Origin: Chrysopilus asiliformis
Lineage: Eukaryota > Arthropoda > Insecta > Diptera > Rhagionidae
Direction: 5' to 3'
NCBI GenBank assembly: GCA_964034945.1
Contig: OZ035960.1
Span: 32,790,368 to 32,854,367, forward strand
DNA: 64,000 bases
This document shows positions 46,394-57,599 of the stretch, one piece after another (position 1 is the stretch's first letter; each line of letters opens with the position of its first letter). The notes under the pieces were generated by a model. That model searched no databases and was not told the origin of the DNA. It was given only the letters and a program-made list of their open reading frames with translations. Made by a program: the position numbers and the translations under genes.

Positions 46394-46540
46394 TATCGGC
46401 ACTACACTTTCGCCGAATGTACGCGAATCACGGCGAATACAAGAGTGGAGATGGTGCGTTTACTTTGATCTGCTGTGATTTGCCTAAATTTAGCTGCATT
46501 CGGTTTACGTCCCCTTTCGCCCTCGTACCACCCCTTTTTC
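46394..46540. repeat. Dispersed repeat, copy 2 (partner at 39652-39800)
   Basis: Shares ctgctgtgatttgcctaaat and a gcgaatacaagagtgg-type block with 39652-39800. Confidence 0.5.
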
Positions 46541-46589
46541 TAAATTATTTCAGATTTGTATTTGTTTTCGTAACGAAAATATCTAATTG

Positions 46590-46910
46590 TAGCCATAACT
46601 TTTGAAAGAATTGATCTAGAAACTTGAAATTTTATACAGTAACCTTTCTCGTAAATAGCAAGGCTAAGTTCTAAATCGGACCATTCCTTTTCCCCTCTCT
46701 CACACAGATGAAGTTGTTTTTCGCAATTTTCTCGAAAACGGTGAGTCACATCGAAAACTTTATTAAGACCAAATGTGCTTAGAATATGATTCTACATAAC
46801 ATTTCCTTACAGTCCATTACTTTGCCTCCCTTATACAAATGGATATTTAAAAAAAAAATTTTGACTGTATATAGAGTATTTGTCGATTGGCTCCTGGTAA
46901 TTCTAGTGTT
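46590..46910 (-). repeat. (GACR)n repeat family, decayed copy without tract
   Basis: Matches 43600-43880 in gagacttg-type, ttctcgaaaacggtgagtca and attctacataac blocks; the microsatellite itself is absent here. Confidence 0.55.
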
Positions 46911-47367
46911 TCTTATGTTTACTAAGTGTTTCTTATGTTTACTAAAAAGTATATAATAAGGGTGACCTTACTTCCCATTTTTTTAAGTTTTGACAATCCC
47001 AGATTTTGATATATTGTCCCGGCTGAAAACTAAATATTTGGCTCGGATTATTCGATTTAGCCATGAAGCAGATTTTTTTTTCCTGCGGCGCAAGTATTTC
47101 AACAGCCAGCAGAGTTAATATTTATTAAAAGAAAATTTGCCTGTGGCGCATTTAATGCAAAATTTTTGATTATGAGATTTCTTTCTAAAGATTTTGTGTG
47201 TAGCGTAACTTCTGTTGTGGTGAAAAGAAAAGATACCACTAAAAAATTAGAAAGAAAGGGGCGTAAAAAAGTTTTTCCGGGATTTTGACTTTTTTCGTTT
47301 TTTTTCGGTTAATTCAAATTCCTCTGTCCAAGATTCGAACAAAAAAAAAATGATCTCTATATGTATA

Positions 47368-48320
47368 GGGTCAAGGGGGGTTTTTGTAAACGATTTTCAC
47401 TTTTTGGATATTTTTTCAACTTTGTAATGGTTTTTTTTAAAATAAATCACTAACAGCGGAGTTTTGATATATTATGTTAAAATTTGTTGTCTATTTATTG
47501 CCCATTCCATGTGATTTCAAAATTATAGGTCCTTAATTTTTTACAAAATTGGATGTTTACTTTTACCCCTATATTTTTTTTCAAATTTTTGAAAAATGGG
47601 GTAAATGTAAACACCTTTTTTGGTTCTATGCCATATTGAAAGAAAAATCTCGGGGGGAAAGTAACCTAAACAGAAAACCAAACATTTATGATATATCATA
47701 ACATTTATGATATTAGCCAATCTGGCAATTATTGAAAACCCGTATGGTGATATTCGTATCAAAATTCGAACAGCTGTACCAAAATTTCATTTTTGTGTGT
47801 GATGACAGGATTTGGAGTTACAAACGGTAAGGCAAAGTTAATATACCCTTTGGTTTCACCATACGGGTATAAAAAGGGTGTTTCCTTTTGCCCCAAGTTG
47901 TTCACATTAACCCCATTATAGTGTTTACATTTGGACATGAGGTTAAAAATTAGGGGGTAAATGTAAACAGACAATAACTTTTTACAGTTTGTTTATAGAC
48001 AAAAATTAACATATATAACCGATCTCAAACAACTATAATGTTCGTATATAAAGTAAAACATACATACTTTCTTTTAAAAATCACTTCAAAAACTAATTCT
48101 TTTCACTCTTAGAAAAACTGAAATCACACTAAAAAGAAGCACTTTTTTTGACAGCCCATACACAACGAACCCTCTCTTAGATATATTGTGGCACGTGTCC
48201 GCAGTGAGATAAAAGATCAATTTTTAATATATTGTCTAGATAAGCTAAGAAGGAATAGCAGTTTGGGGACAACCAATAGTGTTTACAATTACCCCTGTTT
48301 ACATTTACCCACTTTGACCC
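47368..48320. mobile_element. TA-flanked element with GGGTCAA termini, 953 bp
   Basis: Left GGGTCAAGGGGGG and the right end TTTGACCC are inverted over at least 7-8 bp, flanked by TA (47366-47367 and 48321-48322). A motif next to the right end, gggtaaatgtaaac on the minus strand, recurs on both strands near 47550, 47595, 47915, 47955 and 48290. A 129-bp remnant of the (GACR)n family (47739-47867) is nested in it. No transposase recognised. Confidence 0.65.
47739..47867 (+). mobile_element. Short (GACR)n-family element, 129 bp, lacking the tract
   Basis: Ends CCCGTATGGTGA and TCACCATACGGG are perfect inverted repeats; the inside has the tcatttttgtgtgtgatga and ggtaaggcaaa trailer of the family but no microsatellite or conserved leader. 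It looks like an internal-deletion derivative. Confidence 0.75.
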
Positions 48321-48686
48321 TACGCTTATATATAATTCAGATCATCCTCCCTCCACCTTCCCACCCCTCCGCTGGAAAAACAATTCCACCCACGCCTATG
48401 GTGGTTAAATATTATTATCCTTCCAATTACATTATAATTTTTCCAAATTTCCTTAGAAGGGGAACATAAATATGATTGGAAAATTAAATGCAGTACTAAT
48501 TGAAGTAGAATGTTTAATGTTGGCAAAAGTGGTGCCAACCTTGAATACTGTAAAAATAACATCATGCCTGTAAATTTACATACCAAGAGTAATTTTACAA
48601 CAAAAATGTTGTGAAAATTTCCAACTTTGAATGTTGAAATTGATGCATCATGCAAATAAAACTCTAAATGAAGTTTTCTCAAAGTC

Positions 48687-51259
48687 TGTAATGATTGTTA
48701 CTACGCGAACCTAAAATAAAAGGGCATCGAAAATTCTGGAACAGACACGGTATTCAAAAATATTACAAAACGATCGATTTGTCGCTAGGCAATAAAATTT
48801 CTTTTCTTAAAAAAAAGGAATCAATGCCAACATAGCGGATCTATCTTTTCAAGGCCACAGAATTTTAAATTTTCAATGGCAAAAATTTCAATCCCGATAT
48901 AAAATATTTGAAATTTGGCAGCACGTGTATAGCGGAAATAACAATTTGTTCAAGTTTTGGTCAATCGAACAAAAAGCACTTGCTGTACCAGTCAAACAAT
49001 AGAGACGAAATTCAATTGTATCCTTGCGGCTCGTGGATATCAGTTGCTGGGCGTCGAAGTCAATTTGGCTGCGATCGATCGTCAGTTGGGATTGAGACTT
49101 GATCGAATTAAAAACCGAGGTCGGAAGAGATTTTTTTTTATGTTCGAAAAACAAAAAAAAAATGTATTTTTTTTGTTAAGTTCCTTTCTGGACATATCTC
49201 ATTTAAGAGAAGTTTGATTAATTTTTTTTAGACTCGTTGGCGCGATAAAAATACAAAATCGAACGCTTCGCATAAAAAAATGAAAGATTTATTCCTCGAA
49301 TCGCTAAAAATTGGTACATTTCTAAAAACTTCGAGTAGGGCCGGAAATTCTAATTTATGTTCTCGAGCTCTGCCATTTTTTTTTTTAAAATAATCAAAAG
49401 AATATGATTTCGTTCCATTGAAGTTAAATTAGGGACCTTAGTGCTGGTTATATCTAAAATGTACAAAACATTGTTACTATTAGCAATAAAAATAAGAAGA
49501 AAAAAGAATAACAAAGTGAAAATGTAAACGAAACTTAATTAAATAAAGGATAAAACTAACAAAAAGTGTGATCCGAAATATGTTAAATGAACAAGAAAAA
49601 AAAAAGATTTAAGTGTTAAATTTAAAATTTACAATTATATGCTGTGTTAAATTAAAAAAAAAACACTATAATTTACTATATAATATTTGTATAAAAATAA
49701 AAATAACACTAAGCGACGTGCAAGAAATTTTGATTTTTTTTTATGTGTTAAACAATTAAATTAAAAGAAGAAACTTGTTGAATTTAAAAAATTAAAGCAT
49801 TTTGACTAGTGACATAAGATAGAAAGAAAAGAAGTCAATGTAAGTGAAACAAAAACGGCGTAAAAAATTAAGAATTTACTACGAAAAGGAAAGAATTATA
49901 GACCAAACAAGTTACATCGAATTTTTTTAATTAGAAAAAAAAAATTATTAAAATTCTTAAACTATTAAAACATCGATTATTATCTAAACCTCGGATTAAA
50001 ATAAATTAAGCTAGTGACAACTCATCATTCAAAACATCAATTTTTTTATTAACCATACAACATTGACATGCAGCAGACATAAAAGGATTAATTCATCAAT
50101 TATCATCTTCAGTTCCGGATTCATTGTAAGTCTTTTACGCACCTTTTTTTTCTCACCCATATACAACTACGAAGAAATCAACATCCACCATAGAAATCAC
50201 AGAATGCATTCTCAACACAAATTGCGCATATTGCAACATTCATCATTTTACAACAATCAACATTCATCATTTCGTTCATCCTAAAATAAAAATTACCAAA
50301 TAGAACGCGAAAAACAAAAGAATTATACTAACAAAAAAATTATTTATATATTTTTGAAAACAGAATTTTCGTTGAATTAATTTAGTTTTAGTTTATCACA
50401 GTAAAATATCACAGATTAGCTCTAGAATAAGATTTGATCACAGATTTTATCACAATATGTTGAATTAAAAGTTTAGATAATAATAGTGGCCACGATTAGC
50501 TGAATAAATTAGGTCTACAATTTAAGAAATAAAATCAATGGACGTTTTCTTTATTTTGATCCGAAATTAAAATTTATTATTGTTTAAACCTAAATAATGC
50601 GAGTTTTCTTTTCTTTTCTCTACATAAATTTTAATTTCCACAACACGTTAAAAGGAACGGCTTTAATGCCGAGAAAAGGGTAATGTTTGATATGTTGCAG
50701 GTAATCGATATTATGCATTCGTAAAAATTTTGAGAGGAGATGGAGATGCGAGGGAAGGGCGTCCCGAGGGACGAAATGCAAACCAACGATGATTGATCAA
50801 CTTTTTTTTTTCTTTTGTAATTTCTTTTTTTATCTGGAAACAATGTAACATTTAAATGTGGCATTGAAGTCTAATTTTGGGGTTGGTGAAGTAGAGGCTG
50901 CTTTACCAACATTTTCGGTTTAGGTAATCCTAAATAGGGGTGGGTCAGCTTCCTGTCACCCTCTATTTCAGCACTTGATTTAACGATACTTACCTCAATG
51001 TCCCTTCCTCAGTTTTTTTTTTGTTGTGGCTACCTAGAGCAATTAGAGGCCTGAAAATCTCTTCTCCCAAGTTGCTCTTCCACCCCCTTTCAGGCATACC
51101 ACCCTTATTGTGTGGCGTCTGTAGGAGAAACATGACCCCGACCCGCCTCCAAGAGCTAGCAACAGGTATGCCGTTTCTTCTCACAGGCTCCGCACCGTGT
51201 TCTGTGCAGGACGTGGCCGAGGCGTCACGAGCCGTACCACAAACACTGTGTCCACCACA
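48687..51259 (+). repeat. 5' LTR of retroelement 2 (2,573 bp)
   Basis: Starts TGTAATGATTG and ends GTCCACCACA. The only differences from the 3' LTR that I found are two one-base length changes in T runs (near 50802 and 51013). Unusually long for an LTR and very AT-rich except for a GC-rich last 300 bp. Short open frames in it also occur in the 3' LTR and look incidental. Confidence 0.95.
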
Positions 51260-51264
51260 ATATA

Positions 51265-51282
51265 TGGCGCCCAACGGGGCAC
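51265..51282 (+). promoter_or_regulatory. Primer binding site, tRNA-Lys-type
   Basis: TGGCGCCCAACGGGGCAC begins 5 bases after the LTR. The first 12 bases equal those of element 1 and complement the tRNA-Lys(CUU) 3' end; then the TG of GTGGGG is missing, so the match either stops at 12 or continues with a 2-base gap. Confidence 0.8.
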
Positions 51283-52137
51283 AAGTTAGTTGGATATCCA
51301 GCAAGCTAGTCCTTCACGGATTTGTGCCTCGAATCTTTATTTTGGATTAAGGTTTTCGCAAATTCGAGTAATCGAATCTTCACAATCTTTAATCCTCCGA
51401 CCCTATAAATTTTTGTAGTAGATTAATTTTTTTTTGCTGAAATAGAGGAAAAATTGGCTTGACATAATTTCCCCATGTCGAATTTCTGGATCACTACCTT
51501 TTCGGCTTGAGCTGAAAGATAGTCCGTTTGCAGACGGGAAATTGTGCCAAGTTACATGGAAATGGAGTCGAATGGTGGCGTCAGAGCGTGACAATAGTGG
51601 GATTTGTTATAATCTGCAAGGTTGCAACACTATTCCGCCTTGACAAAATCATTTTGGAGGTATTATGAGAAGTAGAACCTTCCCATTTCGTGGCAGTAGT
51701 GGTGATGTTGGTCTGTTACATACGGAGTGAATAATGCTGGACAATTTATTAGGTATATTGTTAAAAATCTATAAATTCCGCATTTGGATCTTTGGGTTGA
51801 CCGGCCAAAATCAGCACAACGATTATTAAAATAATTTTCTTAAAAAAGTCAAATTAGTTTTTTTTTGAGGTTTGCAGTTGATTTCGAATGGAACGTTTTT
51901 TCTAAGCATCTCTATCTCTCAGTTAATAATGAATTATAGTTATCACAAACATAAAGTGCACATATCGAATATTGAACTTTGTGGTTGATTTTTCGGTTTG
52001 TTGATTTGAAGTTTTTATTTTTAAGTATAACTAAGTATTAAACAATTTATCGTAATTTTTCGAAAATTTAAAACAATTTCTATTGAATTTTCGCAAATTT
52101 AAAACATTTCCGCGTAATTTGCCGAGAATATAGAATT
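51283..52137 (+). other. Leader of retroelement 2 (5' untranslated)
   Basis: Non-coding 855 bp between the primer site and the gag ATG. No ORF or motif of note. Confidence 0.6.
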
Positions 52138-53742
52138 ATGGAACGCACGCCGATGCAACGAAACACTCTACGAGGTCGGCCAGCCTCTAATCGAGTTTTA
52201 AGGTCACAAGCTAACGCTCAATTTAATGTTGGGCCAGCAAATTTAAGAAACGTCGCACCAGCCAATCCAAATTTGTCCTTACCAGCGATTTCTGAAAATA
52301 ATTTTACGCCCAATACTGGTGCAGGACCTAGAATTCCGACGCCTGCTTTCAATCAAAACCCAAACTCAGAAGTCAGAAATCCACCTATTGACCGAGTGAG
52401 ACAGCAGTTGAACTTCGACGAGGCATTAAGATCCCCCAGTAGCGTACAAGGTGCGGCAGCGTTGCCACTTGATCTGCCCCCGTGTTATCCAGAAACATCC
52501 AGACCATCTCGACCCCCATCCTATCCTGGGATCACACCCGATTCTCCCGGGCGAGCGTCGCAGAATCTGGTCTGGGATCCTCTATTTGACCCTTTTGTGA
52601 ACCGCGATCCGTTTTTCAACCGCAACCAAAAATTGCAAGACGATCGGGTGACACAATACCAAAAACAGTTGGAAGACCAACAAGCAATTATTAAGCGCTT
52701 GGAAGAAAGTCTGAAGTTGCAAGCTGTTAGAAATCCCCCGAGACCACTCGATTTACCCCTTCCAAATACTTGTAGTGTTCGGTTGTCGAATAATCGACCT
52801 GAACGAGTTTTGCCACCCCCTCAAATCGTCAATCAAAGGCCTAGGTCTCCGTCACCAATAAACCAAAGACTTCGTTCTCCCTCACCACCTCGCTACCGCG
52901 ATAGGGAAGAACGGTATTGGCAGCGTAGTCCTCTAGGGAAATGGGGAATCAAATTCGATGGCTCGGACAAAGAAATGTTAGTAGAGGAACTGATTTTCCG
53001 AGTAGAGGTATTGAGCGAATCTGTGGGTGTGTCCCAAGATCATTTAGCCAAAAATTTCCATCTTTTACTATCTGGAGCCGCTGATAAGTGGTATTGGCAA
53101 TTCATTCGCGAACATCGCCGTCCAGACTGGCCCACACTTCGCTCTGCCTTACGAAGTCATTTCCGAACGTACGTCACGGATTACGATATTATTAGCCGCA
53201 TCGTGAGTCGAAAACAAGGACCGCGAGAGAAATTCGATGATTTTTACACCCACATTAAAGCGTGGCATTCGAGGATGGAACAGCCATTGCCTACTAATGA
53301 GTTAGTGGTAATGATGAAGAGGAACTTGAACCCTCGATTAGGGTCAATGATTTTCGCCTCGAATGTTCGTTCGCTAAACGATTTCCGCGATCAATGTCGT
53401 AAAGCGGAACTGTATCTGGAGGATTGTCGCGGATATTTTAATAGACCTGAACCGAGACCAGTCCATGAACTAGAGTTGCTCGATCAGAATGATTATGAGA
53501 GCGGAAATTTTATCGAAGCTCTTGACCACCGAGCTGCTCGCTCGCGTCGCGTTCTAGCTGACACTACCTCTTGGGTGTGCTGGAACTGCGATCAGCGTGG
53601 TCACGGATACGTCGATTGTCCAACTCCTGTCACCAATTATTTCTGTTTTGGCTGTGGGGCGAAAGGAGTTGTTAAGCGGTTGTGTGCGAAATGTTCTCCG
53701 GGAAACGGGGACAAGGGCGAGACGTCTCGCCCGAAACAATAA
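52138..53742 (+). CDS. Gag polyprotein, retroelement 2
   Basis: A 534-residue Gag starting at ATG 52138. The N terminus is basic, then Pro/Asn-rich, with two PPXY motifs, PPCY (residues 114-117) and PPSY (126-129); in retroviruses PPXY recruits Nedd4-type ubiquitin ligases for budding, so their presence in an element without env is notable. A short coiled coil (QYQKQLEDQQAIIKRLEESL) lies near residue 180. The capsid core is at about residues 265-425 (WGIKFDGSD, NFHLLLSGAADKWYW). The CCHC knuckle CWNCDQRGHGYVDC starts at residue 481, followed by CFGCGAKGVVKRLCAKC, a second Cys-rich motif without CCHC spacing. Stop at 53740. Intact. Confidence 0.93.
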   Translation: MERTPMQRNTLRGRPASNRVLRSQANAQFNVGPANLRNVAPANPNLSLPAISENNFTPNTGAGPRIPTPAFNQNPNSEVRNPPIDRVRQQLNFDEALRSPSSVQGAAALPLDLPPCYPETSRPSRPPSYPGITPDSPGRASQNLVWDPLFDPFVNRDPFFNRNQKLQDDRVTQYQKQLEDQQAIIKRLEESLKLQAVRNPPRPLDLPLPNTCSVRLSNNRPERVLPPPQIVNQRPRSPSPINQRLRSPSPPRYRDREERYWQRSPLGKWGIKFDGSDKEMLVEELIFRVEVLSESVGVSQDHLAKNFHLLLSGAADKWYWQFIREHRRPDWPTLRSALRSHFRTYVTDYDIISRIVSRKQGPREKFDDFYTHIKAWHSRMEQPLPTNELVVMMKRNLNPRLGSMIFASNVRSLNDFRDQCRKAELYLEDCRGYFNRPEPRPVHELELLDQNDYESGNFIEALDHRAARSRRVLADTTSWVCWNCDQRGHGYVDCPTPVTNYFCFGCGAKGVVKRLCAKCSPGNGDKGETSRPKQ

Positions 53743-56700
53743 AACCCATCCATTTACAGTCGTCTGACCTGCCAGTCTTTCAAGTAGACGAACCTAGCGT
53801 CGCTATCCTGAAACGTCCAATAAACTTACCCGAATGTGAAGACTCAAATTACGCCGTTATTCCAAGAAAGTCGCTGCATGAAAGGAAACGAGAATACGCA
53901 GAAGCACGCGCCCGGATTTTTGGCTCGGTGGAAACGTTCACGAGTCATTCAAAAAAACAAAGGCGTGCGGCTGATCGTATCAAATCGTGGTATAAAGAAC
54001 TGAAAAATCGAAAAAAGGCCATCGTTTCAAGTATTGTGTCGGTGATAAACGATTTAAGGCCACATGCTGAAGTCCTGTTAAAAGGTTATCCCATTGTCGG
54101 ATTGCTCGATTCAGGAGCTAGCATCAGCTGCCTTGGCAAGGGTTCAGAGGACCTGATAAAAAAATTAAACCTTAAATTACATAAAATGAAATCATCGGTC
54201 CAAACAGCTGATGGCTCTCCGCAAACTATATTGGGCTACATAAAAACGACAGTGGAATTTCGCGGTAAATCAAAACCACTCACCGTATACGTGGTTCCAA
54301 GTCTTTCACAGTCATTGTACCTCGGCGTCGACTTTTGGAAGCTTTTCGACATCCTTCCAAAAATGGTGGAAGAAGTGCAGGAGGGAAGCCAGCAGGATGA
54401 CGAAGACTTCTATGGTCTGACTCCTGAGGAGACACATCGGCTGAGAAAGATCATCACATGTTTTCCTTCCAGTGAAACTCTTGGCTTGGGCCATACTTCA
54501 CTGGAGGAGCATGTGATTGATGTGGGCGGGGCACAACCCATTAAACAACGGCACTATCCGGTGTCACCAGCTGTGCAGAGGGTGATGTATGACGAACTAG
54601 ACCGGATGTTAGCGCTAGGGGTGATCGAAGAAAGCGTCTCTCCCTGGAACTCGCCCGTTGTACTAGTCCGGAAACCAGGCAAAGTTCGTCTTTGCCTGGA
54701 TTCTCGGAAAGTCAACGGGGTTACAGTGAGAGACGCTTATCCTCTCCCCCATATAGACGGCCTTTTAAGCCGTCTAGAAGACACGCGCTACATCTCGAGT
54801 CTAGATCTGAAGGACGCCTTTTGGCAAATTCCTCTCGAGACTAAGTCTCGAGAGTTGACTGCCTTCACTGTTCCTGGTCGCCCTCTGTACCAGTTCACCG
54901 TTATGCCGTTTGGGTTGTGCAACGCCCCTCAGCGGATGTGTCGCCTCATGGACAAGGTCATGTCCTTTATGTCCGGCGAGCTGCGTCGCTACGTATTCGT
55001 CTATTTGGACGATCTGTTAATCGTTTCCCCCACTTTCGAACTACATCTACGTGTCTTATCCGAGGTTTCCAAAAGTCTACGGCGCGCAAATCTTACCATC
55101 AACGTGTCAAAAAGTAAATTTTGCCAAAAAGAGCTACGATACTTGGGCTACATTGTAGGAGATGCTTCACTCAAAACGGATCCAACGAAGGTATCGGCCG
55201 TAGCAGATTTTCCTACACCAAAATCTGTGAAACAGGTTCGCCGATTTCTCGGCATGACCGGCTGGTATCGTCGGTTTGTTCCAAATTTTGCCAGCCTGGC
55301 CTCGCCGATGACAGATTGTCTCAAGAAAAGTAACTCTGGTTTTCAGTGGACCCCACAAGCTCAAATAGCATTTGACCAGTTGAAGCAAGCCCTTATTTCA
55401 GCGCCAATTCTGACTACGCCCGATTTCTCAAAACCATTCCTCATCCAGTGCGATGCCAGCACCACGGGAGTCGGTGGGGTGCTTTGCCAAGTCGGTGATG
55501 ATGGGGAAGAGAAGCCAATCGCGTACTTCTCGCAGAAGCTCAATGCTGCACAACGGAATTACAGCATAACAGAGCTTGAGTGTTATGCAGCGGTACTATC
55601 TGTACGCAAGTTCCGGCCATACGTTGAGGGGCTTCCCTTCTCCATTATCACCGACCACGCGAGCCTTAAATGGCTAATGGGTCAAAAGGACCTAAGCGGC
55701 AGGCTCGCGCGATGGTCATTAAAACTACAAGCCTTTGACTTTTCCATCGTACACAGGAAAGGTAGCCAACACGTAGTTCCGGATGCTCTATCACGAGTGT
55801 ATGCGGACGAAATTACGAGCCCGATGGAGTGTCCGTCCTTGGACGTGGATCTGACTTCTCCAGAATTTTCTGCTGAAGAGTATCAAGAGTTAGTGTCCAC
55901 AATTAACAAGGAAGCGGATAGACTCCCGGACTTGTGTATTTCTGACGGCTACGTGTACAAACGGGTTGATCCACGCACCGGAGATCCTACGCAAGATGAT
56001 GAGACTTGGAGACTTTGGATACCGTCGGGATTGACTGCAGCTCTTGTCCAGGCGGCCCATGATCCACCTTCTTCGGCACACGGCGGTATTGGCAAAACAC
56101 TGCATCGACTTCGCCAAAGGTACTACTGGCCGAACATGGTAACGCAAGTCAGAAACTACGTACTTAACTGTGATATATGCAAGCAGTCCAAAGCTCCAAA
56201 CGTCACTCTTAGACCGCCAATGGGAGAACAATTAATAGTTGAACGACCTTGGCAGCGGATATATGTAGATTTCATGGGACCTTATCCGAGATCATCAGAC
56301 GGAAACACAATGTTATTCGTGGTACTTGATCAATTCAGCAAGTTCGTACTTTTAAAACCCATGAGTCGAGCAACTTCCAAATTAGCATTGAAATGTTTGA
56401 AAAACGACGTATTTCTTACATATGGCGTCCCAGAAAGTTTAATATCAGATAACGGGTCCCAATTCATTTCCAAAGAATTTGAAACTTTCCTGAAAACTTA
56501 CGGCGTTAAGCATATGCGTACTGCTATTCATTCACCGCAAGTGAACGCATCAGAACGGGTGAATCGGTCAATACTTGCAGCGATTCGAGCTTATACATCG
56601 AATAACCATAAAAAGTGGGACTACCTTATTCCCGAAATTGCTTGCGCGCTTCGAACATCGATACATACTGCTATTAAACATACACCTTTCTTTATAAATT

Positions 56701-57083
56701 TTGGTCATGAAATGATACAGCACGGAAATGCCTACGGGATTTTAAAAAAATTGAAAGCTTTGTCCGCACCGGATTTAAGCGTAACACCTGCCGATAAAGT
56801 ACAGCTTATCCGCGACCAAATTGGTCAACATCTTGAACAGGCTTATAAACGCTACGCCACCGGGTATGATCTACGAACAAGGCCAATCACTTTTGTTGTT
56901 GGTCAAGAGATTTTCCGTCGTAACTTTGCACTAAGCGATGCAAGCAAGCACTTTAATGCAAAGCTCGCTCCAAAGTTTATAAAGTGCAAGGTAACAAAGG
57001 TTATAGGTAATTCCATCTACCAAGTTAAGGATGTTAACGGGAAATTTACCGGAAATGTCCACGCCAAAGATTTACGACTTTAA
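53676..57083 (+). CDS. Pol polyprotein, retroelement 2 (PR-RT-RNH-IN)
   Basis: Open in the -1 frame from 53676 and overlapping gag by 67 bases, about 1,135 codons. Protease LLDSGAS (Asp codon 54108); reverse transcriptase with SSLDLKDAFW (Asp 54804), PFGLCNAPQR and YLDD (55008-55013); RNase H QCDASTTGVGG (55452), SITELE and TDHASLKWL; VPDALSR linker; integrase HHCC (His 56058 and 56079, Cys 56169 and 56178) and D,D,E (56268, 56448, 56553; spacings 59 and 34 residues, as in element 1). Tail EIFRRNFALSD and KFIKCKV. All key residues are present and there is no internal stop. An ATG at 53691 exists in this frame but lies before the slip site; the fused reading is the likelier route. Confidence 0.94.
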   Translation, partial: AVVCEMFSGKRGQGRDVSPETIKPIHLQSSDLPVFQVDEPSVAILKRPINLPECEDSNYAVIPRKSLHERKREYAEARARIFGSVETFTSHSKKQRRAADRIKSWYKELKNRKKAIVSSIVSVINDLRPHAEVLLKGYPIVGLLDSGASISCLGKGSEDLIKKLNLKLHKMKSSVQTADGSPQTILGYIKTTVEFRGKSKPLTVYVVPSLSQSLYLGVDFWKLFDILPKMVEEVQEGSQQDDEDFYGLTPEETHRLRKIITCFPSSETLGLGHTSLEEHVIDVGGAQPIKQRHYPVSPAVQRVMYDELDRMLALGVIEESVSPWNSPVVLVRKPGKVRLCLDSRKVNGVTVRDAYPLPHIDGLLSRLEDTRYISSLDLKDAFWQIPLETKSRELTAFTVPGRPLYQFTVMPFGLCNAPQRMCRLMDKVMSFMSGELRRYVFVYLDDLLIVSPTFELHLRVLSEVSKSLRRANLTINVSKSKFCQKELRYLGYIVGDASLKTDPTKVSAVADFPTPKSVKQVRRFLGMTGWYRRFVPNFASLASPMTDCLKKSNSGFQWTPQAQIAFDQLKQALISAPILTTPDFSKPFLIQCDASTTGVGGVLCQVGDDGEEKPIAYFSQKLNAAQRNYSITELECYAAVLSVRKFRPYVEGLPFSIITDHASLKWLMGQKDLSGRLARWSLKLQAFDFSIVHRKGSQHVVPDALSRVYADEITSPMECPSLDVDLTSPEFSAEEYQELVSTINKEADRLPDLCISDGYVYKRVDPRTGDPTQDDETWRLWIPSGLTAALVQAAHDPPSSAHGGIGKTLHRLRQRYYWPNMVTQVRNYVLNCDICKQSKAPNVTLRPPMGEQLIVERPWQRIYVDFMGPYPRSSDGNTMLFVVLDQFSKFVLLKPMSRATSKLALKCLKNDVFLTYGVPESLISDNGSQFISKEFETFLKTYGVKHMRTAIHSPQVNASERVNRSILAAIRAYTSNNHKKWDYLIPEIACALRTSIHTAIKHTPFFINFGHEMIQHGNAYGILKKLKALSAPDLSVTPADKVQLIRDQIGQHLEQAYKRYATGYDLRTRPITFVVGQEIFRRNFALSDASKHFNAKLAPKFIKCKVTKVIGNSIYQVKDVNGKFTGNVHAKDLRL
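53700..53732 (+). promoter_or_regulatory. Candidate -1 frameshift signal, gag-pol of element 2
   Basis: G GGA AAC (53700-53706) is a canonical slippery heptamer in the correct phase, and the -1 frame is open only from 53676. After an 8-base spacer, GGGCGAGACGTCTCGCCC (53715-53732) is a perfect palindrome that as RNA makes a 7-bp G/C-rich stem with an ACGU loop. GGGAAAC is used by the gag-pro shift of some type D retroviruses. Element 1 has GGGAAAT at the same point. Confidence 0.85.
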
Positions 57084-57496
57084 AACTTCAATTAAAGTAA
57101 ATTTTCTGGGTATCCCTAAAAAGGAATCCCGGGGGCTTCACCCCTAAACTAGCGATGGCCGTTCCGCTTAAGTTCTACTGCGGTAGACCATCTTTTTGAT
57201 CGACCTGCGCCAGGCAGTTTCAGGTGCTTCAAGTTTTATTGCACCTTCTCCCAATTTTATTCCCCCTCCCCCTTATTAGCCAATTGGCATTAAATTTTGT
57301 CTTGGCATGGATGAGCCAGATGAAAGGAGATGTCGCATACGGTGCGGCTCTTGTAAGCTGCTTGAGTGTTAGTGGTTAATAGGGTTGTCAGTCACCATAT
57401 GTAACCCAAAGAGTCTTAGAATGGTAAGACCGAAAGATTGAGTCATCCAATACTTTACCCAGATGTGTCCATATACTCACCAGTTATGTCAATAAT

Positions 57497-57572
57497 CACC
57501 TGCTATGACTTACCTTATATACTCACCTGCTATGACTTACCTGGATATACTCACCTGCTATGACTTACCTGG
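57497..57572 (+). repeat. 28-bp minisatellite, about three copies
   Basis: cacctgctatgacttacct recurs three times with about 28-bp spacing (near 57498, 57526 and 57554) and is preceded by a diverged copy (actcaccagttatgtcaa). Confidence 0.8.
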
Positions 57573-57599
57573 ATTTGACGAATTTCACAATTGTCGATT

